NCBI GenBank assembly: GCA_937960645.1
Contig: CALGPJ010000006.1
Coordinates: 82,868-146,867 of the forward strand
Reading direction: 5' to 3'
DNA from: an uncultured Spirochaetia bacterium
Lineage (GTDB): Bacteria > Spirochaetota > Spirochaetia > JABEVK01
Length of the DNA: 64,000 nt
Made by a program: the position numbers and the translations under genes. Below the pieces are notes generated by a model. It saw only the letters and a program-made list of their open reading frames with translations. It was not told the origin of the DNA and did not search any database. This document shows, one piece after another, positions 42,692 through 52,022 of this stretch; positions within the stretch are counted from its first letter, which is position 1; each line of letters begins with the position of its first letter.

Positions 42692-45424
42692 TTAGTCCAG
42701 GCGTCGGGTCCAGTGGGAAGAGGGAAACTTTTCCCTGAGGAAGGATCGGTATTGATTTGCCTCAGCCTCTTTCCCCAGTGTTTTCAGGATGGCGTACGCT
42801 TCGAAAGCCGATTGAGCCGATGAATCCCATGGTCCCTCTCGAGAAGCAGACTGTAAATGTTGGAGGGCCAGATCGGCATTACCCAGATTCTTTTCGGCAA
42901 TTCCAAGACCCAGCAGGATATTGGCACGGTTTTCGGATATGGGACTTTCCCGAAGTAGGTTTTGAAATAGGGTTTTTGCTTCCGTAGTTTTACCTTGAAG
43001 GAGGAGGATCATACCGGAGAGCCATTGTGCCTCGTGCTTCTGGTTCCTCTCTGTTCTTTCCGTAAGAACTCTTTGGATGTAACGTCGCGCCATTTCCGGG
43101 TCCCGTTCGTAAATCAAGCGGGACCGATAGAGCAGGAACTCCGCTCGTATGGCGGGTTGAGTTGGTTCCAAACCAGGCAGTACCGCATCCCAATTTTCCA
43201 CAAAACGCGCGACGATCCGAGCAGTTTCAAACCGATTTACTTGTGATCCCCAACGCGCGATCCAATCGAGAATTTCTTGCTGGAGTTTCACGGCGTCGTT
43301 CATCGACCGAAGAAGCTGAATTCTTCGTAAGGAAACCTGGAGCTGCTCCTCCTCGTTTTGCAATCTTTCGGCGGCATTTTGAAGGAGCTGCAACCTTTGA
43401 GGGTTCGACAGGAATGGAGCATTTTCCATGTCGAGATAGATTCGAGGAAAGGTCGCCAGCAGGCGTGCAGCTCTGCGCAGTGCCGATTCAAAATCGGTGG
43501 CGGCCAGGACGAGTGTTTGCCAGTACTCGAGTCGGGCCCTCGACCGCGGCTCATTACCCCATACGGCGGGCGTGAGATAACCGATCATTGCCGGTACATC
43601 CCCGGAACGATAGGAAAGACTCAGGGCCGCATCGAGACTGTTGAGCCTGAGTTCCTTGTTATCCTGAGACAAACGGTAGGATTCCAAAAAGGACGTGCGT
43701 GCTTTCAGGGGATCCTGGACAGAATCCAGCATCCCGAGTTCGTAAGCTGCCTCGGCAGAATAGGCGGCTCCTAATTGGACAAGGGCCATCAGATGACGGC
43801 GCGCCTCGTTCTCCTGCCCTAACTTGATCAACGATCGGGCACGGAGGAAATTCGCCTGGAATCTGTGGTTGCTTTCGGGATGTTCGCCGATCAGCCGTTC
43901 GAAAACTTGCCGGGCAAGGGGATAATTTTGAGCATTGAACAGGGCTATTCCCCGCGCCAAGAGTGCGAGTTCCCTCAGCTCACCCGTGGCCTGTTGGGAA
44001 GCTAAATGGAAAAATCCTTCGGCGCGCGCGTATTCATCCCTCCTGGCGTAGATATTCCCGATCTCGTAGTTGGCCTGTGCCGGCCAGGTTGTGTTTCGTG
44101 CTTGCTGAACCAGCCGCTGAAGATCTTTGAGTGCCAAATCGTACTCCTCATCGCTTCTCGATTTGGCTCTCAGAAAAAGGTAACGAAACAGATCGGGGGG
44201 CTGTTCGGTTTCGATCAAGGCATTCAAACTTTCGAGCACCAGTTTTGTATCGTTTACCTCCTGACCAAGCAACAGCAGACGGCGGTAGGCCTGAAGGTGC
44301 CTTGACGTGTCCTTGTCATCGGCCACGATTTCACGCAAGACATCCATTTGCTGATTTTTACTTCCCAGGAAACTCATTCGCCACCGAGCATCCCGGGCAA
44401 TATTCACGTCCGGCCCTCTCCTTGCCTGATTGAGAAGATCGTAGGCATCCGAGGGATTGTCGTAACTCAGGGCGAGGTTGAATGAGGCCATTTGCCGATG
44501 TGTCTCTGTCCCGGTATCCAATACCTGACGCCATATGGCCCGAGCGGCTTCGAGGTTTCCCAATTGGCGTTGAACCTCGGCCAGGTTCAACAGAAATACC
44601 GGTTCTCGACGGGTGGAGTTGGAGAGCTTTTCGGAAACCTCCAGGGCTTCCTGCCACCTTTGATTTTTTACTAAAACACTGAACCTCAAAAAGTTGGCCT
44701 GGGAACCGAAGGGCTCCCGAGAGCTTTCCAATCTCTTCAAGGTATCGATTCCCTCCTCGGTGTTTCCCAGTTCGAGAAGGACTCGGGCGTATTCCAACCT
44801 CAACCGATCGTCCGCGGCTTCGGGACGGGATAAAAATTCTCGCAAAACAGAACGTGCACGTTCTCGTTGACCCGCTCTCCGGAGAACTCGAGAACGTCCC
44901 AACATCGCTTCCTGCACAAAGGGGGATTCCTTTCCCAGCTTGACCGCTTGTGCGTAGGATTCTTCGGCATCGCGGAATTTTTGTCGTGCTTCCTGGGCTT
45001 GAGCAAGGTAGAACCAGCTGATGGCCGCAAGAGCGCCGGAAGTTTCCATCCCCAAATGCCTTTTTAGAACCTCCTCCGCTTGCGAATAATTTCCCATTTG
45101 AAGGTAGATACGACCTTCCCAATGTGCCAACGGCGTCTGAAACGACGAATGGGGATAAAGACGCTGAAACCTTCGGATTTCGGTCAGGGCTCCCGATAGA
45201 TCGCCGCCCTCAACCCTGGCGACAATGGTGTAGTAGCTCACCTCGGAGAGCAGGGAAGAGAGGGGGAAGTTTTGGGCAAATCTGTTCGACAACTGGACGA
45301 CACCGGCCCAGTTTTTAGCGGCCATGAGCTCGCGTATTCGCGATATTTCGCCGCCCTCGTCCTGTGCCCCCAGATCGATACAAAGACAGATCCCGAGGAG
45401 GATCTGCCAGTCACGGAACGTCAA
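42692..45424 (-). CDS. Large exported TPR-repeat protein
   Basis: The exact family was not recognised. The protein of about 910 residues has a hydrophobic N-terminus (WQILLGICLCIDLGAQ) consistent with a signal peptide, then many tetratricopeptide-like repeats through its length (for example YSQAEEVLKRHLG, FRDAEESYAQAVKLG, GKTTEAKTLFQNLL). Such proteins often act as periplasmic scaffolds. The start is uncertain: I use TTG 45424, which begins the signal-like segment and overlaps clpC by 14 bases. The frame stays open to 45514. Confidence 0.8.
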   Translation of the reverse strand: MTFRDWQILLGICLCIDLGAQDEGGEISRIRELMAAKNWAGVVQLSNRFAQNFPLSSLLSEVSYYTIVARVEGGDLSGALTEIRRFQRLYPHSSFQTPLAHWEGRIYLQMGNYSQAEEVLKRHLGMETSGALAAISWFYLAQAQEARQKFRDAEESYAQAVKLGKESPFVQEAMLGRSRVLRRAGQRERARSVLREFLSRPEAADDRLRLEYARVLLELGNTEEGIDTLKRLESSREPFGSQANFLRFSVLVKNQRWQEALEVSEKLSNSTRREPVFLLNLAEVQRQLGNLEAARAIWRQVLDTGTETHRQMASFNLALSYDNPSDAYDLLNQARRGPDVNIARDARWRMSFLGSKNQQMDVLREIVADDKDTSRHLQAYRRLLLLGQEVNDTKLVLESLNALIETEQPPDLFRYLFLRAKSRSDEEYDLALKDLQRLVQQARNTTWPAQANYEIGNIYARRDEYARAEGFFHLASQQATGELRELALLARGIALFNAQNYPLARQVFERLIGEHPESNHRFQANFLRARSLIKLGQENEARRHLMALVQLGAAYSAEAAYELGMLDSVQDPLKARTSFLESYRLSQDNKELRLNSLDAALSLSYRSGDVPAMIGYLTPAVWGNEPRSRARLEYWQTLVLAATDFESALRRAARLLATFPRIYLDMENAPFLSNPQRLQLLQNAAERLQNEEEQLQVSLRRIQLLRSMNDAVKLQQEILDWIARWGSQVNRFETARIVARFVENWDAVLPGLEPTQPAIRAEFLLYRSRLIYERDPEMARRYIQRVLTERTERNQKHEAQWLSGMILLLQGKTTEAKTLFQNLLRESPISENRANILLGLGIAEKNLGNADLALQHLQSASREGPWDSSAQSAFEAYAILKTLGKEAEANQYRSFLREKFPSSHWTRRLD

Positions 45425-47900
45425 CAGGAACTTCTTTGTTGGTGAGTGCCTTTGCAACGATTTTGTCTTTTTTGTAATCGACAACGATCGTATCTCCCGA
45501 ACCGACGTTACCACGAAGAATTTCCACTGATAAAATATCTTCCAGCTCTTTTTGGATCAATCGTCGGAGAGGCCGGGCACCGTAATTTGAATCATAACCA
45601 TTGCTCACAAAATATTTCTTTGCCCGCGCGGTGATTTGAAGCCTCATATTCTTGGCCAGCAGGCGCTCGCGAATCTCGGAAATCAAGATGTCGAAAATCT
45701 TCTCCACGTCCTGTTCGCTGAGTGGTTGAAACACCACGATCTCGTCGATTCTGTTCAGAAATTCGGGACGGAAGAGGCGCTTGATTTCGTTCATGGCGCT
45801 CGATTTTACGTCTTGATAATTCAGGGCCCGGTTCCCGACTTGAAATCCCAAACTCGAGCTGCGGTTCATTTCCTTGGCCCCCGCGTTGCTCGTCATGATG
45901 AAAATGGTATTTCGGAAATTGACCGTATGACCCAGATTGTCCTGCAGCTCTCCCTCTTCCAAAATTTGCAAAAGGATGTTGAACACGTCAGGATGGGCTT
46001 TTTCGATTTCATCCAGCAAAATGACGCTGTAGGGCCTTCGTCGGACTTTCTCGGTGAGGAGGCCACCCTCGTCATAGCCAACATAGCCGGGGGGCGCTCC
46101 GACCAATCGGGAGACGTTATGCTTCTCCATGAAATCGCTCATATCGATTCTTATCAGAGATTCACTGTTGCCAAACAGGAATTGAGCCAAGGTTTTTGCA
46201 AGAAGGGTTTTTCCTACACCCGTCGGCCCCAGAAAGATGAAAGAACCCAGCGGTCTTCGCGGTGAATGGAGACCGGTACGGGACCGCCGAATAGCCGCGG
46301 CGATCACCGATATGGCTTCTTTTTGTCCGATCACATGACCGCCGAGGACTTCTTCGACCTTCAACAATTTTGCCGCCTCACCGGCAGCGATGTTGTCCAG
46401 GGGGATACCGGTGATTTCACTGACCACGGTCTGAATGTCCCGTTCCGTGACCTCGGGCGCCGCCTCAAGAGAACTGCGGTTCCGGCTGGACCGAAGGGAG
46501 TCGATTTTTTCCCTGAGGATGCGAATTTGATCCCGAATTTCGGCGGCTTTTTCGTAGTTCTGTAACTTGACGAATTCCGACTTTTGACGGAGCAGGTCTT
46601 CGATCTTTTGCTCCAATTGCACCACCTCGGGGATGTCGTCTCCTGTTTCAATCTTCTTTCGAGAGCCCGCCTCGTCGATGAGATCGATCGCTTTATCCGG
46701 GAGATGCCTGTCGGTTATGTAGCGATGGGAAAGCTGAGCGGCGGCATCCAGGGAGGTTGGCGTGTAGCGAACAAAATGAAACTCCTCGTAGCGCGGAGCC
46801 AAACCCTTGAGAATTTCGATGGATTCCTCGATCGAGGGTTCCTTGACGAAGACACTTTGAAAACGCCGCTCCAGGGCCGCATCTTTTTCGATGTATTTTT
46901 TGTATTCATCCAGCGTTGTCGCGCCGATGCATTGAATTTCTCCACGGCTCAAGGAAGGTTTCAGGATGTTGGAAGCGTCGATGGCCCCCTCCGCGGCCCC
47001 TGCCCCGATCAAGGTATGCAGCTCGTCGATGAATAGAATCACGTTGGAGGTCCCTGTGATTTCCTTCAAGATCCGTTTGAGTCTTTCCTCGAACTCGCCT
47101 CGGTATCGGGTTCCTGCCACCAGGGCAGCAAGGTCCAGGGAAACGACTCGCTTTGCCTGAAGTAAATCCGGAGCCTTGCGCTCGACGATGCGTTGGGCCA
47201 AACCTTCGACGATGGCTGTCTTGCCCACCCCGGGCTCGCCGATGAGGACGGGGTTGTTTTTGGTCCGGCGGGCCAGGATTTGAATCACTCGGCTGATTTC
47301 TGCCTCACGTCCCACGACGGGATCCAGGCCCTTTTTTGCAGCGAGCTGTGTGAGATCACGGGAATATTCGTCCAGGACCGGGGTGGGTTTGCGGATGATT
47401 TTGGAAGATTGACGCCCCCAGTCGGGTTGTTGAACCGCCACGGGTTCTTGTTTAGGAACGGCCCCGCCGGACAATTCGTGGATGAGTTCCCTCAATGCCT
47501 CGAGCGTCAAACGGTGGGCGGTGAAATAATTTTGGGCAACGCTACCCGTTTCAGCTATGGCTGCCAAAAACAAATGCTCGGTGCCGATGTAATCATGGCC
47601 CAGGATCCGGGCTTGGACTGCACTGTCCTCCAGGATCTTTTTCGCCCTTTTGCTGAGGGGGACATCGCCAAGGGTAAAACCAGCCTGTTTTTGCGGTATT
47701 TGCTTTTCGATCTCCCTCGCCATGTCGAGCGGATCGATGTTGAGGGCCCTGAGGGCTTTGTAGCCGATGCCTTCCCCATCCTGGAGAAGGGCCAGGACGA
47801 TGTGTTCGGGGTGTACCTGATCAGAGTGAAAACGCTTGGCGATTTCCTGGGCAACGATGTTGATGATCCGTTGTGCCCGTTGTGTCATACCCTTAAACAT
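45411..47900 (-). CDS. clpC: ATP-dependent Clp protease ATPase subunit ClpC
   Basis: The 829-residue Hsp100 unfoldase has Clp N-terminal repeats (1-145) and a first AAA domain with GEPGVGKT (221-228). A UVR/middle domain ([19 protein letters not shown], about 430) and a second AAA domain with GPTGVGKT (about 550) follow. The tripeptide LGF in SSLGFQVG is at the usual ClpP-binding loop. It would deliver proteins to ClpP, whose gene is not in the window. It follows mcsB with an 8-base overlap, as in the ctsR-mcsA-mcsB-clpC operons of Firmicutes; no ctsR is present. Confidence 0.95.
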   Translation of the reverse strand: MFKGMTQRAQRIINIVAQEIAKRFHSDQVHPEHIVLALLQDGEGIGYKALRALNIDPLDMAREIEKQIPQKQAGFTLGDVPLSKRAKKILEDSAVQARILGHDYIGTEHLFLAAIAETGSVAQNYFTAHRLTLEALRELIHELSGGAVPKQEPVAVQQPDWGRQSSKIIRKPTPVLDEYSRDLTQLAAKKGLDPVVGREAEISRVIQILARRTKNNPVLIGEPGVGKTAIVEGLAQRIVERKAPDLLQAKRVVSLDLAALVAGTRYRGEFEERLKRILKEITGTSNVILFIDELHTLIGAGAAEGAIDASNILKPSLSRGEIQCIGATTLDEYKKYIEKDAALERRFQSVFVKEPSIEESIEILKGLAPRYEEFHFVRYTPTSLDAAAQLSHRYITDRHLPDKAIDLIDEAGSRKKIETGDDIPEVVQLEQKIEDLLRQKSEFVKLQNYEKAAEIRDQIRILREKIDSLRSSRNRSSLEAAPEVTERDIQTVVSEITGIPLDNIAAGEAAKLLKVEEVLGGHVIGQKEAISVIAAAIRRSRTGLHSPRRPLGSFIFLGPTGVGKTLLAKTLAQFLFGNSESLIRIDMSDFMEKHNVSRLVGAPPGYVGYDEGGLLTEKVRRRPYSVILLDEIEKAHPDVFNILLQILEEGELQDNLGHTVNFRNTIFIMTSNAGAKEMNRSSSLGFQVGNRALNYQDVKSSAMNEIKRLFRPEFLNRIDEIVVFQPLSEQDVEKIFDILISEIRERLLAKNMRLQITARAKKYFVSNGYDSNYGARPLRRLIQKELEDILSVEILRGNVGSGDTIVVDYKKDKIVAKALTNKEVPVDVP

Positions 47901-48957
47901 CTTCGTCTACCCCTTCCATCAATACCTTTTTCACGAACGCAGCGCGTAACTCTTCTTCGGGTTCCAAAGGTGAGTCGTCGCCCGTCAAATCGAAACTCAA
48001 GTGACCCTTCAGTATCCCATAATACAATCGGTTGATTGTCGCCAAAGTTACACCTTTAATTATACCAAGGTTTACACCCAATCGCAAACTGGAAAGACAC
48101 TCGAAGGCCTCTTCCTCAGGCAAAAGGCAGGCATGGGTCAGGATTCCATAGGAGCGAAGCACCTTGTCCCTGATACGTACCGTTTCGTTGAGCCAGAGAC
48201 TGTGTTGGGCCTTTTCTTCCAACGCAGTCAACATACTCAAAACTTCTTCCAGTTCTTTCAACATCTCGTTCATCGCTTTTCCGGTGGTCGGGCCCGTACC
48301 GATCACGTAGAGGTCCCCCAAACTTCGCTTGTCAAAGGACACAAGACCCCGAAAAGAAAGCCTCGATTCTTCAACGAGGTCGAACACCTGGACGATGTTT
48401 CCTGTTTCTTCCAGTGCCGGCAGGTGGACCGTTACCGTCAACCGAAGCCCATTTCCCCAGAACAGGGGGTCCGGACCAATCCAGCCATAAAGCGGGTGTC
48501 GAGCCCAGGTATAAAATGGTCTGATTTGCCGCCATATTTTTCTGGCGCGAATGAATGCAGAGGTCCAGTTCCAGCCACCTGCCAGTCCGATAAAATCGAA
48601 GTGGTCGTAGAACTCGGTAAAAAAATACGAATTTTCGAGACTGTCCATTCCGAGAAAACCGATTTCTCCGAGGGCTTGTTGACCGCTGAGCATTTTTCGT
48701 TCCAGGGCCAAACGTTTTTGCTGATGGGGGAGTTTTTGCCATAGAGACCAACGAATGTTTTTAAGAGTCGGAAAGTGGTGTGCCACAAAACTTCGGAACT
48801 CCTCTCTTTGTTCCGAAGAAAATCGGTTGGGGAAGGGGTATCCGGAAATGTTTCGGCCAAACAGGACTTTGGTCGACAGGACGATTTTTGAATACTCGCC
48901 CTCCTCCCACATCCACGAGGGAAATGCATGTTGGAAGATGTTATTCGTCAGTATCAT
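47893..48957 (-). CDS. mcsB: McsB-like protein arginine kinase homologue, probably inactive
   Basis: McsB phosphorylates arginines to mark proteins for ClpC. This 354-residue homologue aligns along its length, best in VLRSYGILTHACLLPEEEAFECLSSLRLG-type C-terminal sequence (split here around 265-300) and LGIIKGVT. Key kinase motifs are altered. The N-terminal SSRIRLARN is STKVLFGRN; NEEDH is EFYDH near 115-119; the catalytic SCPTNxGTG is IGPDPLFWGNG near 160-170, with Gly instead of Cys; RGxxGEGxE is RGLVSFDKR. The phosphoarginine-binding C-terminal region is kept. A non-catalytic pArg reader or adaptor is plausible. It overlaps mcsA and clpC. Confidence 0.85.
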   Translation of the reverse strand: MILTNNIFQHAFPSWMWEEGEYSKIVLSTKVLFGRNISGYPFPNRFSSEQREEFRSFVAHHFPTLKNIRWSLWQKLPHQQKRLALERKMLSGQQALGEIGFLGMDSLENSYFFTEFYDHFDFIGLAGGWNWTSAFIRARKIWRQIRPFYTWARHPLYGWIGPDPLFWGNGLRLTVTVHLPALEETGNIVQVFDLVEESRLSFRGLVSFDKRSLGDLYVIGTGPTTGKAMNEMLKELEEVLSMLTALEEKAQHSLWLNETVRIRDKVLRSYGILTHACLLPEEEAFECLSSLRLGVNLGIIKGVTLATINRLYYGILKGHLSFDLTGDDSPLEPEEELRAAFVKKVLMEGVDEDV

Positions 48958-49207
48958 CCCCCTCGTCCAATAAGTCCTGAAGCGTTAGTGCTCCCTCGAA
49001 ATTTTCCAGATCGACAGCCTGATCGATCAGGGTGTTCAAATCTTTTTTCCGGTCGAAAGCGAAATTGTAGACACCTTTTTTAATCAAGTATCGTCCGACC
49101 TCATCTTCGAAAAACTCGATGCATCGGGTACACCCCAGTTTGTGAGTCTGTTCCCAATCTGTCATGGTCATCCCACAGAACACACAGCGAGTGTCTTTCT
49201 GTTCCAA
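48941..49207 (-). CDS. mcsA: McsA-like zinc-finger/UVR protein
   Basis: McsA activates McsB. The 88-residue protein has one zinc finger (CVFC at 8-11 and CTRC at 31-34 approximately) followed by a UVR-type helix (DQAVDLENFEGALTLQDLL). Firmicute McsA is about twice as long with more CxxC pairs, so this is a reduced form. The start is TTG 49207, with AGGAG 6 bases upstream. It overlaps mcsB by 17 bases. Confidence 0.85.
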   Translation of the reverse strand: MEQKDTRCVFCGMTMTDWEQTHKLGCTRCIEFFEDEVGRYLIKKGVYNFAFDRKKDLNTLIDQAVDLENFEGALTLQDLLDEGDDTDE

Positions 49208-49216
49208 TCCTTTCTC

Positions 49217-50065
49217 CTATTGATAAATATAGGCTTTGACAAGGTTCCTGGGAAAGTCTTCCGTCTGAATTTGTTCGGTGATGTCTTTCCAACGGGAAAT
49301 TTCGGGAACCGAAGAATCCCAGTGGAAGGCCGATGCGTGCGTGCTGAAATAGATCGATCCGTTGGGAGCTAACAGGCGTTGACATGACCGCAATAACCAT
49401 GCGTGATCTTTCTGAATATCCCAGTTTTGACGCATCTTTTTTCCGGACGAGTAAGTAGGTGGATCCACGATAATGAGATCGAATCGATCGGAGGGGAGAC
49501 TGCGTAACCATTCCAGAACATCCCGCTTCAACCAGAAGTCCCTGGCCGCTGCAGGTCGATTTGCCTCCCAATTTTTTCGAGCCCAGAGAAGATAGGTCTC
49601 GGAAAGATCGACGCTCTTGACAAGCCGGGCACCCCCGAGAGCGGCGGCGACAGAGAAGCCGCCTGTGTAGCAAAAAAGGTTCAGAACTCGTTTTCCATCG
49701 GACAACGCCTTGATCAGCTGTCTGGCTTTACGTTGATCGGCAAACAGGCCGATGTCATGATACTGGCCTGGGTCCACCCAAAACTTCAAGTCGTATTCCT
49801 TGACCCAAAATCCATAACTCTCCTGCGGTCTTGCCCGATATTGGCAGTGTGCGTCCTGAGGATACCGCTCTTTGAAAAAAAACCTTTCTGGATTCCAGGT
49901 CAAAAGACTTGTCAGGTAATCCAACTCGGGACGCGAACCAACATGATAAACCACCAAACAGGAGCCGACCTTCAGAAGACTCATTCGATCATCGTAGGCT
50001 AGAAGGCAGACATCCACACCCTCTTTTTGCGCCCAGGCAAAGTTTTTTTTGATCTGATCTTTCAT
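49217..50065 (-). CDS. Class I SAM-dependent methyltransferase (RlmI/RlmK-like)
   Basis: The 282-residue protein has the SAM-binding motif I VLNLFCYTGGFSVAAA (about 127-142), the acidic residue in VKSVDLSETYLLWA, and motif IV FDLIIVDPPTYSS, the pattern of rRNA cytosine-C5 methyltransferases of the RlmI/RlmK(L) group. The N-terminal PUA domain of E. coli RlmI is replaced by a shorter segment. The 23S rRNA target is inferred. It starts 2 bases after the lolC stop. Confidence 0.85.
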   Translation of the reverse strand: MKDQIKKNFAWAQKEGVDVCLLAYDDRMSLLKVGSCLVVYHVGSRPELDYLTSLLTWNPERFFFKERYPQDAHCQYRARPQESYGFWVKEYDLKFWVDPGQYHDIGLFADQRKARQLIKALSDGKRVLNLFCYTGGFSVAAALGGARLVKSVDLSETYLLWARKNWEANRPAAARDFWLKRDVLEWLRSLPSDRFDLIIVDPPTYSSGKKMRQNWDIQKDHAWLLRSCQRLLAPNGSIYFSTHASAFHWDSSVPEISRWKDITEQIQTEDFPRNLVKAYIYQ

Positions 50066-50067
50066 TT

Positions 50068-51357
50068 TTAGATTTTTCGGATGATGCTCAGAGGTTTAGC
50101 CTTCGAGGCCTTGAGCGCGGGAAACCAGGATGAAATCAATCCGAAGAGAAGACTGAGGGAACTGATCAGTAGCAGGGTATCCCAGGAAAGGTTGACCGGT
50201 ATGGTTTCGAGATAAAAGGCCGGATCGAGGATTTTGAACGAAACGGCTTCGTTCGTCAAAAAATTCGTTACGGCCGTGATCGTGCTCTCGAGAAACGAAA
50301 TGATGTTGTTGATGTTGATTGCGGTCAACAGCCCCAGGACAATTCCCATAAAGGTGCCGAGTACAGCAGATATCACACCCAGAAGGCCAAAATATAATTG
50401 AATTTGATAGGGAGATAAACCGAGGCTTTTGAGAATCGCGATTTCTTTACGTCTTTCCAGATAGGTCATCAGCAAGGACGAGGCGATATTCACGGAAGAA
50501 ACGATCAGGATCATGCTCATAATCACCAGGAGGATGGCCCGGGTCGATTGATAATTTTGGTATTGGTTGCGATTGATATCGTACCAGGGCTTGACCCTCC
50601 ATCCGAAGGGAACTGTTTCCTGTATCCTGGGAAGGATCTCGGTTTCCGCAACCTTATCCTCGAGACTGACACCGATGACGGGGATGTAGTCGGTGAGAGG
50701 CAGAATATTTTCGGTTTGCCCAAAGGGCATCAACACCCAGAGCCTGTCCAATTCCTGATAACCGCTGGAGATGATCGCACTGACTTTTAAGGTGACGATG
50801 GGCGGTAAGAGCTGTCTTGCGGCCCCCCGACGGGCCGTGAGTATCTTAATTTCGTCACCGATTTCAACCCCCAATTTCCTTGCGACCTCCTGTCCTAACT
50901 GCACCTCTCGATCGCTGGAGAAGGTGGGGCTCCCCTTCAGGTAGTGTATATAACGCAGCCAGCCCTCACTGGTCAGGAAATCGGGTTCAACCCCACGAAT
51001 GGTGATGCCCGTGCGCCTTTGACCGGAATACGCAAGGCCGAATCCCTGCTTTTCCACCCAAACGCCGCGTACCCCGGAGAGAAGCTTTAGCTTTTCCCTG
51101 ATTGTGTTGAAATCATCGATATCGAATAGGCCAAAGGGCTGGATCTGAATATGGTAGGTTAAAGTCTCCTTGAAACGGTCGACAATTCCCCCGATCATTC
51201 CATCCGAAACGACTAAAACGGTGATCAAGGGTATTAGTCCCAGGCTCATCCCGAAAATGCTGTAACGCAGGGCCTTCCCCTCGTGGCTTTTCCAAAAAAT
51301 CCGAACAAAAAAACGCTTGATCAAGAAAAAAACGACAGGATCGATCAGCGCTCCCAT
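50068..51357 (-). CDS. lolC: Lipoprotein-releasing ABC permease (LolC/E family)
   Basis: The 429-residue protein has the MacB/Lol topology. An N-terminal helix (about 37-57, SLGLIPLITVLVVSDGM) precedes a large periplasmic domain and three C-terminal helices (IVSSVNIASSLLMTYLERRKEIAILKSLG region). RRKEIAILKSLG is the conserved coupling sequence. LolCDE extracts lipoproteins from the inner membrane. It overlaps lolD by 13 bases. Which of the two permeases is LolC or LolE is arbitrary. Confidence 0.88.
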   Translation of the reverse strand: MGALIDPVVFFLIKRFFVRIFWKSHEGKALRYSIFGMSLGLIPLITVLVVSDGMIGGIVDRFKETLTYHIQIQPFGLFDIDDFNTIREKLKLLSGVRGVWVEKQGFGLAYSGQRRTGITIRGVEPDFLTSEGWLRYIHYLKGSPTFSSDREVQLGQEVARKLGVEIGDEIKILTARRGAARQLLPPIVTLKVSAIISSGYQELDRLWVLMPFGQTENILPLTDYIPVIGVSLEDKVAETEILPRIQETVPFGWRVKPWYDINRNQYQNYQSTRAILLVIMSMILIVSSVNIASSLLMTYLERRKEIAILKSLGLSPYQIQLYFGLLGVISAVLGTFMGIVLGLLTAININNIISFLESTITAVTNFLTNEAVSFKILDPAFYLETIPVNLSWDTLLLISSLSLLFGLISSWFPALKASKAKPLSIIRKI

Positions 51358-52022
51358 AAGTTCCGGTTCTCCATTTTGTAACGTCGCTGCGCCCTGTCTG
51401 CGAAATGAACATTGTGGGTTACAAGAATCAAGGTTGACTGGTGATCGTGAACCAGGCGGAAGAGCAGGTCTTCCACCACTCTCGAGTTTTCTTCATCGAG
51501 GTTACCGGTCGGCTCATCGGCTAAAATGAGACGAGGATGATTCACGAGGGCCCTTGCCAGGGCCGTGCGCTGTCGTTCCCCCCCGCTCAACTGGTTTGGA
51601 TAGAAGTACAACCTCTCGTTCATACCCGTTTCATCGAGCAGACCCCTGGCCATTCGTTCCGCCTCCTGTCGCGTTTTACCGGACATCCAGGCTGGGAGCA
51701 TCACGTTTTCCAGGACACTGAGTTCAGGCAGAAGAAAGTGAAACTGAAAAACCATCCCGATACGGTTCAAACGGTAATCGGTGAGTTTCTCTTCTTCCAG
51801 CTCTGAAACCGGAATACCACAGGAGATGATCAACCCCTCACTGACATTGTCCAGACCAGCGATCAAATGAAGAAGGGTGCTCTTTCCGCTTCCGCTCTCG
51901 CCGACGATGCTCAAGGTCGTTCCCTCCTCGACAGAGAGATTCACTCCATCGAGAACGAGCAGGCTTTCCCCCTGGGTGTGATATTTTTTACTGACATTCT
52001 GAATCTGCAGGATGGAGCTCAT
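51345..52022 (-). CDS. lolD: Lipoprotein-releasing ABC ATPase LolD
   Basis: The 225-residue ATPase has Walker A GESGSGKST, the signature LSGGERQR, Walker B LILADEPTGNLDE and switch His LVTHN. The DEPTGNLD sequence is typical of the LolD/MacB/FtsE group. The start is ATG 52022 (MSSILQIQNVSKKY), with an ATGA overlap with the upstream permease. The frame upstream of it is open but lies inside the other gene. Confidence 0.94.
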   Translation of the reverse strand: MSSILQIQNVSKKYHTQGESLLVLDGVNLSVEEGTTLSIVGESGSGKSTLLHLIAGLDNVSEGLIISCGIPVSELEEEKLTDYRLNRIGMVFQFHFLLPELSVLENVMLPAWMSGKTRQEAERMARGLLDETGMNERLYFYPNQLSGGERQRTALARALVNHPRLILADEPTGNLDEENSRVVEDLLFRLVHDHQSTLILVTHNVHFADRAQRRYKMENRNLWER

